Shown: piece by piece, positions 1 to 10,801 of the stretch | How positions within the stretch are numbered: position 1 is the first letter of the stretch | Layout: every line of letters starts with the position of its first letter | Assembly: GCA_002015125.1 (NCBI GenBank) | Contig: MUYB01000001.1 | Location: 122,542 to 186,541 of the forward strand | From: [Haemophilus] felis | Lineage (GTDB): Bacteria > Pseudomonadota > Gammaproteobacteria > Enterobacterales > Pasteurellaceae | Length of the DNA stretch: 64,000 nucleotides | Direction: 5' to 3' | The notes under the pieces: model-generated | Told to the model about the DNA's origin: nothing | Seen by the model: only the letters and a program-made list of their open reading frames with translations | Database searches by the model: none | Position numbers and translations under genes: made by a program

Positions 1-1187
1 GTCGGACGCAAATATTGAATCGCCTGTTCCATGGTCTCAAATAAATGACTTTGTGCCGAAAGCTGGCTTAACTGCGCGCCGTCTTGCCCAAAACAATAGC
101 AATAAATATGTGGTTGATTAATCAAACTCTGTAGCTCAGAAAAATCCGCACCTTTACCGTCGCCACCAAGCAATAGATGCAATTTGCCCTCAACATTCAA
201 TCCTGTTAACGCCGCCACAGTGCTGCCCACATTGGTGGCTTTTGAATCATTGATCCAGCGCACCCCATGGGCAAAATGCGCCAATTGGAAGCGATGATCT
301 AATCCTGCAAACTCACGCAATGCCCGACGAATACCCTCCATATCCACGCCTGCTGCTTGCGCCAAGGCAATAGAGGCTAAGGCGTTCATATAATTATGAC
401 GTCCCACTAATTTCATTTCCTCGCAAGGCAACACCATTTGATCTTTCGCCATTAAATAGCTTTTGCCGTTCTCTGTTTTCAGCCAATAATCCGCATTTTT
501 TTCGGCAAAACTTAATTGATTTTGTAATCCTTCGGTTAACGTCAACGGATCCTCAGCATTAATCACTGCAGTTTTGGCGCCAGCGTAAATTTTTAGTTTG
601 GCTTGGCGATAATCTTCTAAATCCACATAACGGTTCATGTGGTCTTCCGTGACATTCAGCACGGTGGCGCTTATTGCCTGTAAACTATCTGTGGTTTCCA
701 ACTGGAAACTAGAGAGTTCAAGCACATAAAGATCATAGCCTTTTTCCAACAAAGACAGGGCAGGAATACCGATGTTACCGCCCATTGCCACCTTTATTCC
801 TGCAGCTTTTGCCATTTCGGTGACTAGCGTGGTCACGGTGCTTTTACCATTGGAGCCTGTAATAGCAATGATTGGCGCCACCGCTTCGCGACAAAATAAT
901 TCAATATCGCCCACCACATCCACGCCAGCTTGAATAGCGGTTTGAATCTCAGGGGTTTTTAATGCCAACCCAGGACTGATCACAATCAAATCACTGTCTA
1001 ACAACCATTGTTGATTGAGACTACCTGTATGCAAAGGCACATTTTTTGGCAATTTATCCGCGCCAGCAGGATGTTTACGCGTATCTATCACGCGCACATT
1101 GGCTTGTTTCGCCAATAAAAAATCCACACAGGAAAGCCCTGTTTTACCTAAACCGATTACGGTGATTTGTTGGTTTTGATATTGCAT
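1..1187 (-). CDS. murD: UDP-N-acetylmuramoylalanine--D-glutamate ligase MurD (3' end beyond window)
   Basis: MurD is the cytoplasmic ATP-dependent ligase that adds D-glutamate to UDP-MurNAc-L-alanine in peptidoglycan precursor synthesis. The minus-strand frame opens with ATG at 1185-1187 (MQYQNQQITVIGLGKTG) and stays open to the left edge, giving about 395 codons of a protein usually near 435. The Mur ligase ATP-binding loop GSNGKST is at residues 111-117, and an N-terminal Rossmann-like GLGKTG motif is at 12-17. The C-terminal domain is cut off by the window. It follows mraY in the usual dcw order, 76 bp downstream of the mraY stop. Identification is firm. Confidence 0.96.
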   Translation of the reverse strand, partial: MQYQNQQITVIGLGKTGLSCVDFLLAKQANVRVIDTRKHPAGADKLPKNVPLHTGSLNQQWLLDSDLIVISPGLALKTPEIQTAIQAGVDVVGDIELFCREAVAPIIAITGSNGKSTVTTLVTEMAKAAGIKVAMGGNIGIPALSLLEKGYDLYVLELSSFQLETTDSLQAISATVLNVTEDHMNRYVDLEDYRQAKLKIYAGAKTAVINAEDPLTLTEGLQNQLSFAEKNADYWLKTENGKSYLMAKDQMVLPCEEMKLVGRHNYMNALASIALAQAAGVDMEGIRRALREFAGLDHRFQLAHFAHGVRWINDSKATNVGSTVAALTGLNVEGKLHLLLGGDGKGADFSELQSLINQPHIYCYCFGQDGAQLSQLSAQSHLFETMEQAIQYLRP

Positions 1188-1263
1188 TTTGTTCTCTTAA
1201 AAAATGATGTTTGCTTACATTTATATGGTACTGGCACCACCGCTGAAGAGGAATAGTTGCGGT

Positions 1264-2346
1264 TTAGCGCAGCTTTAAGGTCACCAGTCCGATCAATACG
1301 AGCATCAGGGAAATAATCCAAAAACGTACGATAACTCGTGGCTCAGGCCAGCCTTTTAATTCAAAATGATGATGAATAGGCGCCATACGGAAAATACGTT
1401 GCTTACGCAGTTTGTATGAACCCACTTGTAAAATCACAGAAAGGGTTTCCACCACAAACACACCGCCCATAATCACTAACAAAAATTCTTGGCGCACTAA
1501 AACCGCTACCACGCCTAAAGCACCGCCTAGCGCCAGTGATCCCACATCTCCCATAAACACTTGAGCAGGATAGGTGTTGAACCACAAAAAGCCTAAACCA
1601 GCGCCTACAATGGCGGTACAGAAAACCACCAATTCCGCGCTAAATTTAATGTAGGGAATGTGCAAATATTCGGCAAAATTAATGTTGCCCGTTGCCCATG
1701 CGATTAAAGCAAACGCGCCAGCCACTAACACCGTCGGCATAATAGCTAAGCCATCTAAACCGTCCGTTAAGTTCACCGCGTTACTTGTACCCACAATCAC
1801 AAAATACGCCAACACAATATAAAACAAGCCCAATTGGGGCATAATTTCTTTGAAAAATGGCACCACCAAACGGGTGGCATCAGTATCTTTGCCAATGGCA
1901 TACATACCAAATACCGCAATCAGCGCAATAAATGACAACCAAAAATATTTCCAACGCGCCACTAAGCCGTCGGTATTTTTACGCGTAATTTTGCGGTAAT
2001 CATCAACAAATCCCACCGCACCATAACCGAGCAACACAAATAAGCTAAACCAAATATAAGGATTGGCTAAATTTGCCCACAATAACGTACTGACGGTAAT
2101 GGCAAATAAAATCATCACACCGCCCATGGTGGGTGTACCGCGTTTTTTAAAATGGCTTTCAGGACCGTCATTGCGCACTTCTTGTCCAAATTTCAAAATT
2201 TGTAACCGACGAATCACGGTCGGACCAATCCACAAGGAAATTAACAAGGCGGTCAACAATGCCAAAATCGCACGCACCGTAATATAAGACACCACATTAA
2301 AGCCGCTGTGATATTGTTGTAAAAACTCACCAAGCCAAACTAACAT
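1264..2346 (-). CDS. mraY: phospho-N-acetylmuramoyl-pentapeptide transferase MraY
   Basis: MraY is the membrane enzyme that transfers phospho-MurNAc-pentapeptide to undecaprenyl phosphate, making lipid I. The 360-residue protein starts [13 protein letters not shown], matching the family start, and is rich in membrane segments. The catalytic VDDYRK motif is at residues 114-119, the NLTDGLDGL motif lies in the middle, and a histidine-rich loop (IHHHF) is near the C-terminus. An in-frame extension of 39 codons upstream is possible, but it lies wholly inside murF and resembles nothing, so I reject it. The ATG at 2344-2346 overlaps the murF stop by 7 nt, which suggests translational coupling. Confidence 0.97.
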   Translation of the reverse strand: MLVWLGEFLQQYHSGFNVVSYITVRAILALLTALLISLWIGPTVIRRLQILKFGQEVRNDGPESHFKKRGTPTMGGVMILFAITVSTLLWANLANPYIWFSLFVLLGYGAVGFVDDYRKITRKNTDGLVARWKYFWLSFIALIAVFGMYAIGKDTDATRLVVPFFKEIMPQLGLFYIVLAYFVIVGTSNAVNLTDGLDGLAIMPTVLVAGAFALIAWATGNINFAEYLHIPYIKFSAELVVFCTAIVGAGLGFLWFNTYPAQVFMGDVGSLALGGALGVVAVLVRQEFLLVIMGGVFVVETLSVILQVGSYKLRKQRIFRMAPIHHHFELKGWPEPRVIVRFWIISLMLVLIGLVTLKLR

Positions 2347-3713
2347 ACGAGGTTTTCCTTTAAATAATGGATCACATCTTCCATTTTTATGCGACGTGAT
2401 CCTTTTGCTAATAACACAATATTTTGTTGTTTTTGTTGAATAATTTCTTGTGCGTAACGGCAAAGTGCTGCTTTATCGGTAAAATGCTTGCCAGCACAGG
2501 TTTGCGAAATCACGGCACTTTCTTCTCCAAAAGATAGCACCAAATCTAATTGTGCGGCGGCAACAACTTTCGCCACTTGTTGGTGGCAAGTAGCACTTTG
2601 TTCACCCAGCTCCGCCATATCACCCACCACTAAAATGCGATAACCTTGATAACCTTGCAGCACCTTAATCGCCGCCGTCAGCGAATCCACATTAGCGTTG
2701 TAAGTATCGTCCAACAACAAAATTCGTTCATTTAATGGAATAGCGAACAAGCGCCCTTTCACCGTTGAACCTATTGCCAAACCTCGCTGCACCGCCGACA
2801 AATCTGCTCCCACATTCATCGCTAACGCCGTTGCCGCCACAGCGTTCTTCACATTGTGCTCTCCAAGATAAGGCAAGGATACCGCAACAACACCTTGCGG
2901 CGTATGCAAATCAAAAGTAGATCCTGAAGAATGAAAACGCACATTTTCAGCATAAAAATCGGCATCCTTATCTTGATAAGCGAAAAATTGAACTTGACGC
3001 TCGCCAATCTCTGCTCGCCAAAGCGCCAAATGATTATGCTCTTTGTTAATCACGACGACGCCGTCTGCAGCGAGTCCACGATAAATTTCACCTTTCGCCT
3101 GTGCCACACCAGCCAAGCTGCCGAATCCTTCCAAATGTGCCGCCGCCACATTATTCACTAACGCCACATTAGGCTGTACTAAATCTGTGGTATAAGCAAT
3201 CTCACCCATATGATTTGCTCCCAGTTCCACGACGGCGAATTTGTGTTGTTCCGTCAATCGCAACAAGGTTAAGGGTACACCTAAATCATTGTTTAAATTA
3301 CCAAAAGTGTACAGCACCTCATCATCACTAGCGGTCAACTGCTGTAAAATTTTCGCCGTCATTTCTTTGACGGTGGTTTTGCCTGATGAACCTGTCATCG
3401 CCACCGTTTTGGGCTTGATTGTATTTTTCAGCCATTTTGCCAACTGCCCCAAAGCTAGGCGAGTATCTTCAACGATAATTTGAGGAACAGAAAGTGCCAT
3501 TTCTCGTGCCACCACCACGGCGACACAACCCTGCTCAACCGCTTGTACCACATAATCGTGAGCATCAAACTTCTCACCGCTCAAAGCAAAAAACAAGCCC
3601 GCCTTCACCTCTTTTCGGCTATCGGTGCTAACATTCTCAAGAACCACATTCCCATCACCAACGAAATTAGCTCCTAAAATTTCCGCCACTTGCTGCGTTG
3701 TTAACTTTATCAT
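2340..3713 (-). CDS. murF: UDP-N-acetylmuramoyl-tripeptide--D-alanyl-D-alanine ligase MurF
   Basis: MurF adds D-Ala-D-Ala to the UDP-MurNAc-tripeptide, the last cytoplasmic step of precursor synthesis. The 457-residue protein has the usual three-domain Mur ligase length. The ATP-binding loop TGSSGKTT spans residues 107-114, and the later region carries [10 protein letters not shown], typical of MurF. Its ATG overlaps the end of murE by 4 nt (ATGA type), and its stop overlaps the mraY start by 7 nt. The tight packing fits co-translation within the dcw operon. Nothing looks damaged. Confidence 0.97.
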   Translation of the reverse strand: MIKLTTQQVAEILGANFVGDGNVVLENVSTDSRKEVKAGLFFALSGEKFDAHDYVVQAVEQGCVAVVVAREMALSVPQIIVEDTRLALGQLAKWLKNTIKPKTVAMTGSSGKTTVKEMTAKILQQLTASDDEVLYTFGNLNNDLGVPLTLLRLTEQHKFAVVELGANHMGEIAYTTDLVQPNVALVNNVAAAHLEGFGSLAGVAQAKGEIYRGLAADGVVVINKEHNHLALWRAEIGERQVQFFAYQDKDADFYAENVRFHSSGSTFDLHTPQGVVAVSLPYLGEHNVKNAVAATALAMNVGADLSAVQRGLAIGSTVKGRLFAIPLNERILLLDDTYNANVDSLTAAIKVLQGYQGYRILVVGDMAELGEQSATCHQQVAKVVAAAQLDLVLSFGEESAVISQTCAGKHFTDKAALCRYAQEIIQQKQQNIVLLAKGSRRIKMEDVIHYLKENLVC

Positions 3714-5197
3714 TTTGAACCTTGAGAAAAATAATTGAACACAGTTTCCTGATCAGAAAAATGATGTTTCGTTGTACCGATAATTTGATAATTTTCGTGT
3801 CCTTTGCCTGCAATTAACAACACATCTTGTGGATTCATTTGTTGTAAAGCGGTTTCAATGGCTTGTTGGCGTGAGTGGATGACTTGCACTGCATTTGGAC
3901 GCTCAAAGCCTGCTAGAATATCTTGCATAATTTGCGCAGGATTTTCTGTGCGAGGGTTATCGTCGGTAACAATCACTTTATCGGCGAATTTTTCTGCGAT
4001 TTGTGCCATTAATGGGCGTTTACCACGATCACGATCCCCACCGCAACCGAACACGCAATAAAGGGTTCCCTGACAATGTAAACGCGCGGCTTGCAAGGCT
4101 TTTTCAAGGGCATCAGGCGTGTGCGCATAATCCACAATCGCGGTGCCTTGTGCATGCGGGTTGGGCGAACTTAACATTTCCATACGACCGCAAACGCCTT
4201 TGAGTTGGGCAACGGTGGCACTTAACACCTCTAGGGAATAGCCCAAACGCAACATGGTTGCGGCTACAAGCAATAAATTGCTGACATTAAATGCGCCAAT
4301 TAATTGGCTGTGCAAAGTGCCGTTCCCCCAACTCGAAGCAAATTCAATGATCGCGCCTTGCTGAGTAAAATTCACCGATGTGGCTTTCAACCAAGCCGTA
4401 TGGTTTGCTTGAAAATCAGCTCGACAACTTACCGCCACCGCTTCAGGTAATTCCGCTAGCCATTGCTCACCAATAGGATCATCGGCGTTAATCACTTGGT
4501 AACGTGTTTGCAATTCGCTAAACAAGCGCTTTTTAGCCTCAGCATAATTTTCCATTGTGAGATGATAATCCAAGTGATCTCGGCTCAAATTGGTAAAAAT
4601 GCCCACTTGAAAGGTTAACGCTTCCACGCGATGTTGCGCTAAACCATGGGAAGACACTTCAATCGCCGCAAAATCAACGCCTTGTTGCACAAAATCCGCT
4701 AAACTAGATTGAATTTCCACCGCAGAGCCTGTGGTGTTCGCGGCGGCTTTCACTTGCCCCAAAATACCGTTTCCAATGGTGCCCATCACGGCACTTTTAT
4801 GCCTTAGCAATTGCGTCCATTGAGCTAACAATTGCGCGATAGTGGTTTTTCCGTTAGTGCCCGTAACGCCAACCAAAGATAAACGAGTTGAGGGATGCTG
4901 ATAGAAGGCGCCAGCCAATTGGGAAAGCTGTTGCTGTAATTGATAGAAATAAATGATAGGCACATTTTGTTGTACACTCAGGCTGAGATGCTGGCTAACA
5001 CAATCCGCCTCCGCGAGCACTGCGCTGGCGCCATGCTCAATAGCTTGTGCAATATAGCGCCGCCCGTCCACTTGATGCCCTTTTATAGCAACGAAAAGAC
5101 AGCCTTGCGTGACGGCTCGGCTGTCTAACACCATTTCGGTTAACTCTACTTCTGGGATATTTGCTGATTTTCCCAAAAGCGCATCTAATTTTGTCAT
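3710..5197 (-). CDS. murE: UDP-N-acetylmuramoylalanyl-D-glutamate--2,6-diaminopimelate ligase MurE
   Basis: MurE adds meso-diaminopimelate to UDP-MurNAc-L-Ala-D-Glu. The 495-residue protein has the P-loop GTNGKTT at about residues 113-119 and the DNPR motif at 413-416. In known MurE enzymes that motif selects meso-diaminopimelate rather than lysine, so the wall should be the Gram-negative A1-gamma type. A conserved KGHENYQ segment lies near residue 465. Its start is 3 nt after the ftsI stop and its stop overlaps murF. The substrate meso-DAP is the product of DapF, which is also encoded in this window (19098-19922). Confidence 0.97.
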   Translation of the reverse strand: MTKLDALLGKSANIPEVELTEMVLDSRAVTQGCLFVAIKGHQVDGRRYIAQAIEHGASAVLAEADCVSQHLSLSVQQNVPIIYFYQLQQQLSQLAGAFYQHPSTRLSLVGVTGTNGKTTIAQLLAQWTQLLRHKSAVMGTIGNGILGQVKAAANTTGSAVEIQSSLADFVQQGVDFAAIEVSSHGLAQHRVEALTFQVGIFTNLSRDHLDYHLTMENYAEAKKRLFSELQTRYQVINADDPIGEQWLAELPEAVAVSCRADFQANHTAWLKATSVNFTQQGAIIEFASSWGNGTLHSQLIGAFNVSNLLLVAATMLRLGYSLEVLSATVAQLKGVCGRMEMLSSPNPHAQGTAIVDYAHTPDALEKALQAARLHCQGTLYCVFGCGGDRDRGKRPLMAQIAEKFADKVIVTDDNPRTENPAQIMQDILAGFERPNAVQVIHSRQQAIETALQQMNPQDVLLIAGKGHENYQIIGTTKHHFSDQETVFNYFSQGSK

Positions 5198-5200
5198 TTT

Positions 5201-7000
5201 CTAATTCATTTTTCCTTTGGCTTCGTTATTTATACGAACAATACGTTTCACTGTTTTTTCTTGGACTAAACTATCTGGTGCAACATTATTGTTGCGTAAT
5301 GCATAACCCATAATGCTAGAAAAGACAGGAGTTGAAACCGCACCACCATAATATTGCCCTGATTTTGGCTCATTAATTAACACTACAAGGGCATAACGAG
5401 GATTGCTAATCGGTGCAATGCCGGCAGTATAAGCAATATATTTATCTACATATTTACCATTTTCGATTTTTTTAGCAGTACCTGTTTTTATACCGACTCG
5501 GTAACCTTCTACCATGGCTTTCTTATTTTTAATCGCCACTTTTTCCATCATATTTACCACTTCTCTAGTGATCTTTTCAGGAAAGACTCGCTCACCAATC
5601 ACTGGCGGATCTACTTTAGTAATAGATAGAGGGCGATAGATACCAAAACTACCAAGCGTAACGTAAGCTCTTGCAATTTGTAATGGGGTCGCGGTAATCC
5701 CATAACCATAAGCTACACTAGCACGCTCAATATCCGACCAACGCTTACGGTTAGCATTTAGTACGCCTGATTGTTCACCAATCAAACCTAGGTCCGTTGT
5801 TTTCCCCAAGCCTGCTCTTAAATAGGTTTCCATCAGTGCGTTTGGAGGCATACGCAAAGCTAATCGACTCACGCCTCGGTTACTAGAATTTTCCAAAATA
5901 CCATCTAGAGTTAATTCATTGCGCGGTGCAACGTCTTTGATTTCATTACCATTTAAAACGAGAGGGCCAGTATTAATCACTTCATTACGTCTCACCACTC
6001 CACGTTGCAATGCAGAGAGAACAACAAAAGGTTTTACTGTAGAACCGGGCTCAAAAGTATCTGTAATAGCACGATTGCGCATTAATTCTGCCTTAACGCC
6101 CACGCGGTTATTCGGGTTATAAGAGGGGGCATTTGCCATTGCCAACACTTCGCCTGTGCGGATGTCCACTAAAACAGCGGTGCCTGATTCCGCTTTGTTT
6201 TCTTGTACCGCTTTTTTAATTTCGCGGTACACCATAGATTGCAGATTTTTATCGATACTTAAAGAAATATCTTGGGCGTCATATTTTTTGATGTCATCAA
6301 TATTATCAATGATGTTGCCTTTCTTATCTTTGCGATAAGTTCGCACGCCTGATTTGCCCATCAATAAGCTGTTAAAACTTTTTTCAACGCCTTCGATACC
6401 TTGTCCGTCAATATCGGTGTAGCCAACTAAATGCGCAGTTTCTTCTATGCGAGGATAAAAACGACGAGGCTCTATTTTCAGAGAAATGCCTGTTAAGCGT
6501 AAGGTTTTGACATAATCAGCAATGGTTGGTGATTCTTGACGAGATAAATAAACAAAACGACTTTTAGGATTTTTTTGAACTCGTTTAATAATCTCATCAT
6601 AAGATAGGTTTAACGCCTTTGCCAACGCGCCCCAGCGTTCTTTGTCTTCCAACCCATTGTTATCTAAAATAAATTTAGGATCAGCAACCACAGAATACAT
6701 TGGCACACTCACAGAAAGTAATTGCCCATTTCTGTCTAAAATTGAACCGCGCACAGAAAGTATTTCTTGTGAGCGTAAAGAACGCTTATCCGCTTCTTCT
6801 GATAATTCTTCTGAATTAATGATTTGAACAAATGCGGCTTGTGTTATAAGAGCGGTTAAGCCTAAAAAAATACAAATAATAGCCCATATATAACGACCTT
6901 TTAAAAAGCTGTTGTTATAAACCACTTTAGGCTTATTCAGCTTAATAGAGTCATTGTTGATGATTTTTTTTCTTTTCTTTTTTGTATTAAATTTAACCAT
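5201..7000 (-). CDS. ftsI: peptidoglycan D,D-transpeptidase FtsI (penicillin-binding protein 3)
   Basis: FtsI cross-links septal peptidoglycan in the divisome and is a target of beta-lactams. The 599-residue protein has a basic N-terminal cytoplasmic tail, one membrane anchor at about residues 37-57, a PBP dimerisation domain, and the transpeptidase domain. The active-site motifs are STVK at 320-323, SSN at 372-374 and KTG at 505-507. The KTG block is followed by Lys510 and Asp519 at the positions that align by eye with Arg517 and Asn526 of H. influenzae PBP3. The length is normal for the family. It lies between ftsL (14 bp upstream) and murE (3 bp downstream). Confidence 0.97.
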   Translation of the reverse strand: MVKFNTKKKRKKIINNDSIKLNKPKVVYNNSFLKGRYIWAIICIFLGLTALITQAAFVQIINSEELSEEADKRSLRSQEILSVRGSILDRNGQLLSVSVPMYSVVADPKFILDNNGLEDKERWGALAKALNLSYDEIIKRVQKNPKSRFVYLSRQESPTIADYVKTLRLTGISLKIEPRRFYPRIEETAHLVGYTDIDGQGIEGVEKSFNSLLMGKSGVRTYRKDKKGNIIDNIDDIKKYDAQDISLSIDKNLQSMVYREIKKAVQENKAESGTAVLVDIRTGEVLAMANAPSYNPNNRVGVKAELMRNRAITDTFEPGSTVKPFVVLSALQRGVVRRNEVINTGPLVLNGNEIKDVAPRNELTLDGILENSSNRGVSRLALRMPPNALMETYLRAGLGKTTDLGLIGEQSGVLNANRKRWSDIERASVAYGYGITATPLQIARAYVTLGSFGIYRPLSITKVDPPVIGERVFPEKITREVVNMMEKVAIKNKKAMVEGYRVGIKTGTAKKIENGKYVDKYIAYTAGIAPISNPRYALVVLINEPKSGQYYGGAVSTPVFSSIMGYALRNNNVAPDSLVQEKTVKRIVRINNEAKGKMN

Positions 7001-7014
7001 ATTACAACTCTCTA

Positions 7015-7329
7015 TTATTCCAAAATTAACACTTCTTGCTCAGGTTTCACTGTTTGCATACCTAATGCATTGGCCTTTTTCTCAATAATTACGTTATGGC
7101 TATAAGTATTTTCCTCAAGAGTTAAATTCACAAATTCGTTATCTAATGCTTGCTGTTGAATAACTAAATTGCCTTTTTCAGTAATTAAAAGACGAGAGTG
7201 ATGAGTGATCCAAATGGTTGATAAAGCACTCAACAACACAAGAAAAAGAAGTAAAAGCAAAATTTTATTATTCGCAAATAAATCATCTAAAACGATGTTA
7301 TGCAGTGGATAACGAGAATTTTTTAGCAT
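7015..7329 (-). CDS. ftsL: cell division protein FtsL
   Basis: FtsL is a small bitopic membrane protein that forms a complex with FtsB and FtsQ and helps activate septal wall synthesis. The 104-residue product has a short cytoplasmic start, one hydrophobic segment at about residues 22-44, and a periplasmic stretch predicted to be helical. FtsL sequences are poorly conserved, so the call rests on size, topology and its place between rsmH and ftsI. Its start overlaps the end of rsmH by 7 nt. Confidence 0.93.
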   Translation of the reverse strand: MLKNSRYPLHNIVLDDLFANNKILLLLLFLVLLSALSTIWITHHSRLLITEKGNLVIQQQALDNEFVNLTLEENTYSHNVIIEKKANALGMQTVKPEQEVLILE

Positions 7330-8294
7330 GCTATTTTCTCCGCGACACGTAACACCGCACTTCTAGAACGTGGATTTTGTTTGATTTCCGCTTCACTCGG
7401 GATAATCGCTTTGCCAATGACTTTTAACGTTTGATTACGCTGAATTTGATCTTCTCGCAAAGGTAAACCTTTAGGAATGCTTTCCCCTTTGCTTTGCTTG
7501 CGCATAAACTGCTTCACCATGCGATCTTCTAACGAATGGAAACTAATAATAGATAAACGCCCTTGTGGCGCTAGCACACTGACGGCACCCTGCAACACTT
7601 TTTCAAGTTCATCTAATTCAGCGTTAATAAAAATACGGATCGCCTGAAAACTGCGCGTCGCAGGATGTTTATGTTTATCTTTGAAAGGAACGCTTTGGCT
7701 AATCAATTCCGCCAACTGTGCCGTGCGTTCCAACGGCGATGTGCCATTTTGTTTAGCCCGATGATTATAAGCAACGATAGCGGCGGCGATGCGTTTTGCA
7801 AATCGCTCTTCACCAAAGGTTTTCAACACCCAAGCTAAATCTTGTTCTGATACTTGTTGTAACCATTCGCTCGCAGAAATACCCTGTGTGGTATCCATAC
7901 GCATATCCAACGGACCATCTTTCATAAAGCTAAAACCGCGTTCAGCTTCATCTAATTGTGGTGAAGACACACCAAGATCGAGCAAAATACCGTCCACGTT
8001 GCCGATTAATCCCAGCTTTTCACAAATTTCAGGAATGGCAGAAAAAGCCTGATGTTCAATATGGAAACGAGGATCTTGAATTTTTTGCGCTTCTTCAATG
8101 GCTCTAGGATCACGATCAATGGCAATCAATCGACCATTTTCACCCAGTTGAGAAAGGATTAAACGAGAATGACCACCACGACCAAATGTACCGTCAATAT
8201 AAGTACCATTTTTTTTCAACGCCAACCCCTCAACTGTTTCATGTAACAAAACAGTGAAATGTTCAGGCGATGAAAAAGCATATGTATCATTCAT
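7323..8294 (-). CDS. rsmH: 16S rRNA (cytosine(1402)-N(4))-methyltransferase RsmH
   Basis: RsmH (MraW) uses S-adenosylmethionine to N4-methylate C1402 of 16S rRNA in the ribosomal P site. The protein has the SAM-binding segment GTFGRGGHS near the N-terminus, the [10 protein letters not shown] segment in the middle, and a C-terminal RSRSAVLRV block, all typical of RsmH. I start it at the ATG at 8292-8294 ([13 protein letters not shown], 323 aa). An in-frame TTG four codons upstream (8304-8306) is possible; neither has a strong ribosome binding site. It overlaps ftsL by 7 nt. A strong hairpin separates it from mraZ. Confidence 0.96.
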   Translation of the reverse strand: MNDTYAFSSPEHFTVLLHETVEGLALKKNGTYIDGTFGRGGHSRLILSQLGENGRLIAIDRDPRAIEEAQKIQDPRFHIEHQAFSAIPEICEKLGLIGNVDGILLDLGVSSPQLDEAERGFSFMKDGPLDMRMDTTQGISASEWLQQVSEQDLAWVLKTFGEERFAKRIAAAIVAYNHRAKQNGTSPLERTAQLAELISQSVPFKDKHKHPATRSFQAIRIFINAELDELEKVLQGAVSVLAPQGRLSIISFHSLEDRMVKQFMRKQSKGESIPKGLPLREDQIQRNQTLKVIGKAIIPSEAEIKQNPRSRSAVLRVAEKIAC

Positions 8295-8346
8295 AATAGT
8301 GACCAATGGTACAAATAATCAGAATTTATAATTAGGAAATGTAGAT

Positions 8347-8383
8347 AAAATATGCGGTGCATAGAAACTGCACCGCATATTTT
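8347..8383 (-). terminator. 15-bp perfect hairpin between mraZ and rsmH (possible attenuator)
   Basis: Bases 8347-8361 and 8369-8383 are exact reverse complements (arm AAAATATGCGGTGCA) with a 7-nt loop. The U residues are part of the stem end, and no long U tract follows on the minus strand, so it may be a partial terminator, an attenuator or an RNA-stabilising stem. It lies in the 125-bp gap between the mraZ stop and the rsmH start. Confidence 0.55.
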
Positions 8384-8419
8384 GCTAGTGCTGCTGTTCT
8401 TGATTTAGAAAATGATTTC

Positions 8420-8878
8420 TTATAATGACAGCATTTTTAATTCTTCGGATAGGGCAAATTCGTCGCTTGCACCTAATTCCATATCTTTCTCAATTTGGCT
8501 ATACCATTCGGTTTCGCTCCAAATTTCGAATTTGTTTAATTGTCCAACTAACATTAGACCTTTTTCTAATTTTGCGTGTTGACGTAAAGGACCACTCAGT
8601 AAAATTCTGCCTGCGCTATCTAATTCACACTCGGTGGCGTATCCCAACATCACTCTTTGTAAACTACGTTGTTTAGGATCAAAATTAGAAAGCGAAAGTA
8701 ATTTTTGCTCAACAATTTCCCATTCATCTAAAGGATAAAGCAACAAACAAGGCTGACGAATATCAACGGTACACACCATTCTGCCTTCGTTTTGTTGCAA
8801 AATTTCAGGGCGATAGCGAGTAGGGATCGCAAGACGACCTTTTGAATCTAAATTCACCGCTGATGCGCCACGAAACAT
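8420..8878 (-). CDS. mraZ: transcriptional regulator MraZ
   Basis: MraZ is a ring-forming DNA-binding protein with a double AbrB/SpoVT-like fold. It represses the promoter of its own dcw operon. The 152-residue protein begins [19 protein letters not shown] and repeats the fold with a second block, [11 protein letters not shown], near residue 90. It is the first gene of the cluster. Three GTGG direct repeats at 10-bp intervals lie about 60-85 bp upstream of its start, matching the known type of MraZ operator. The DNA evidence for autoregulation is therefore strong, although binding itself is inferred. Confidence 0.97.
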   Translation of the reverse strand: MFRGASAVNLDSKGRLAIPTRYRPEILQQNEGRMVCTVDIRQPCLLLYPLDEWEIVEQKLLSLSNFDPKQRSLQRVMLGYATECELDSAGRILLSGPLRQHAKLEKGLMLVGQLNKFEIWSETEWYSQIEKDMELGASDEFALSEELKMLSL

Positions 8879-8938
8879 AAAAAATGCCCCTGAAATTGGA
8901 TTTTTACTTTTGATTTAGGATAAAAAATGCATTTTTTA

Positions 8939-8962
8939 CCACAAAACACCACTTATCCCCAC
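8939..8962 (-). promoter_or_regulatory. MraZ operator: three GTGG direct repeats at 10-bp spacing
   Basis: On the minus strand GTGG occurs at 8962-8959, 8952-8949 and 8942-8939, exactly 10 bp apart, one helical turn per repeat. MraZ of E. coli is known to bind three TGGG-type repeats with 5-bp spacers (10-bp period) upstream of mraZ. Here the first repeat reads GTGGGG and the others GTGGT. A possible overlapping promoter is TTGTGG with TATCCT 16 bp downstream (8917-8922), which is weak. Confidence 0.8.
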
Positions 8963-9073
8963 TTAACTGACAAGTTTAGTCTGACTTTGATTAAGTTGCA
9001 AGCAATTTACACAGGGAATTGCATAAAAATTAACAGGAAAGATAAGGGGAAAGACAAAGAGAAAAGCAAACAA

Positions 9074-9110
9074 AAATGCGCTATTAACAAAAGTCATTAA
9101 TAGCGCATTT
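9074..9110 (-). terminator. intrinsic terminator downstream of the CstA-family gene
   Basis: Arms 9074-9086 and 9098-9110 pair perfectly over 13 bp (AAATGCGCTATTA) around an 11-nt loop. On the minus strand the stem is followed by a short T-rich stretch (TTTTTG). It closes the transporter gene and also isolates the dcw promoter region from read-through. Confidence 0.8.
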
Positions 9111-9132
9111 ATTCGATTTTATCAGCTAAAAA

Positions 9133-10683
9133 TTACTTAGCACCAATATCATTAACTAAGGCATCAGGATCGCCTTTTGCAATTGGTTTCAACAAGGTGA
9201 AGAACAAGACTGTACATAATGCAGTTAAGCCAAAACCGATATATACCGACAATTGGTAATCTAAACCAAAGCCAATTTTGTTATTCGCCAAGAAAGTGAA
9301 ACATACCGCGCTAATAAACATCGCAGGTAAAGTACAAATCCAATGTAATTTACCGTAACGATACAAGTAAGCCGCAGCAGTCCATAGCATTACCATTGCA
9401 GTGGTTTGGTTTGCCCAGCTGAAGTAACGCCATAAGATACTGAAGTCAATTTTTGACACGATAAAGCCTAATACGAAAAGTGGAATGGCGATAATTAAAC
9501 GTTTCACTAAGCTACGTTGTTCAAATTTAAAGAACTCAGCAATGATTAAACGGGCTGCACGGAATGCAGTATCACCAGAAGTAATCGGAAGAATAACCAC
9601 ACCAAGAATCGCAAACACACCACCAATTGCGCCTAAGAAGTAAATGGCAGAATCGTACACCACTTTAGACGGAGAACCTGCGGCGATAGCCGCTTGTAAT
9701 TCTGCTGGATCTTGGTAGAAACTTAACCCTACGGCACACCATACTAAGGCAATCACACCCTCTGCAATCATTGCTCCGTAGAAAATGAATCGACCTTCTT
9801 TTTCATTTTGCGCACAACGGGCCATTAACGGAGTTTGTGTTGCATGAAAACCCGATAAAGCACCACAAGAAATGGTTAAGAATAACAATGGCCAAATAGG
9901 AAGATCACCTTTCGGTTGGAAATTTTGTAAGAATTTCTCAAAACTCAATCCGTCAACGGAACGGAAAAATTCAATTGGGTCATTGGCATTTAAGTGACTT
10001 GAAACTAAACCATACATCATACCGAATGTCATAAACAGTAATAATGCGCCGAATAATGGATAAATTCGTCCGATGATTTTATCAATTGGTAATAAGGTCG
10101 CAACGATGTAGTAAATGAAAATAATCGTCGTCCAAATCACAAGAATAGTAGCCGCATCATAACCGAATACAGTAGCGGTAGCGCCAGCGCTCTCAACCAC
10201 ACCTAAATTTTCCATGGTTAAGTTACTTAGCAATTTTGCTGGACTTGCTACAAACACAACACCCACGAGAAGCAGCAACACAACTGCAAGTAAGTTAATA
10301 AATGCTTTTACTGGGGAACCCAAATATTTACCTGCTAACGCCGGCATAGAAGCACCGCCATTACGCACACTTAACATACCGCAGAAATAATCATGCACCG
10401 CACCTGCAAACACACAGCCTAGCACGATCCATAGCATAGCCACAGGTCCATACAACGCACCTAAGATCGGACCAAAAATCGGGCCAGTTCCCGCAATATT
10501 TAATAATTGAATCAACCAAATTTTCTTGGTTGACATTGGCATATAGTCAACGCCATCAGCCATTGTAAATGCTGGGGTTGCTTTCTTTGGATTAATAACG
10601 AAAACCTTTTCGATAAACTTTCCGTAAACAAAGTAGCCCGCGAGCAATAGCGCAACGCAGAAGAAAAACCATAACATAAGCAA
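9133..10683 (-). CDS. CstA-family transporter (pyruvate/peptide type)
   Basis: This 516-residue protein belongs to the carbon starvation CstA family of inner membrane transporters, whose members import pyruvate or peptides. The conserved N-terminal CstA core is clear: GYFVYGKF, a motif near residue 43 (DGVDYMP), the NIAGTGPIFGP segment and AGAVHDYFCGMLSVRNGG. It has about a dozen hydrophobic segments. It is shorter than E. coli CstA or BtsT (about 700 aa), matching the shorter branch of the family, so the substrate is uncertain. It stands alone, with a perfect CRP palindrome about 120 bp upstream and a terminator downstream. Both fit induction when sugar is scarce. Confidence 0.9.
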   Translation of the reverse strand: MLMLWFFFCVALLLAGYFVYGKFIEKVFVINPKKATPAFTMADGVDYMPMSTKKIWLIQLLNIAGTGPIFGPILGALYGPVAMLWIVLGCVFAGAVHDYFCGMLSVRNGGASMPALAGKYLGSPVKAFINLLAVVLLLLVGVVFVASPAKLLSNLTMENLGVVESAGATATVFGYDAATILVIWTTIIFIYYIVATLLPIDKIIGRIYPLFGALLLFMTFGMMYGLVSSHLNANDPIEFFRSVDGLSFEKFLQNFQPKGDLPIWPLLFLTISCGALSGFHATQTPLMARCAQNEKEGRFIFYGAMIAEGVIALVWCAVGLSFYQDPAELQAAIAAGSPSKVVYDSAIYFLGAIGGVFAILGVVILPITSGDTAFRAARLIIAEFFKFEQRSLVKRLIIAIPLFVLGFIVSKIDFSILWRYFSWANQTTAMVMLWTAAAYLYRYGKLHWICTLPAMFISAVCFTFLANNKIGFGLDYQLSVYIGFGLTALCTVLFFTLLKPIAKGDPDALVNDIGAK

Positions 10684-10801
10684 TACCTATTAAAATAATC
10701 TAATATGAAATTTAGCGACTAAAAAGTCGGCGCTATTCTATTGAGATGTTACAAATAAGTAAACTGTTCGATGAAATACTATTACAATAACTTTAAAAAT
10801 T

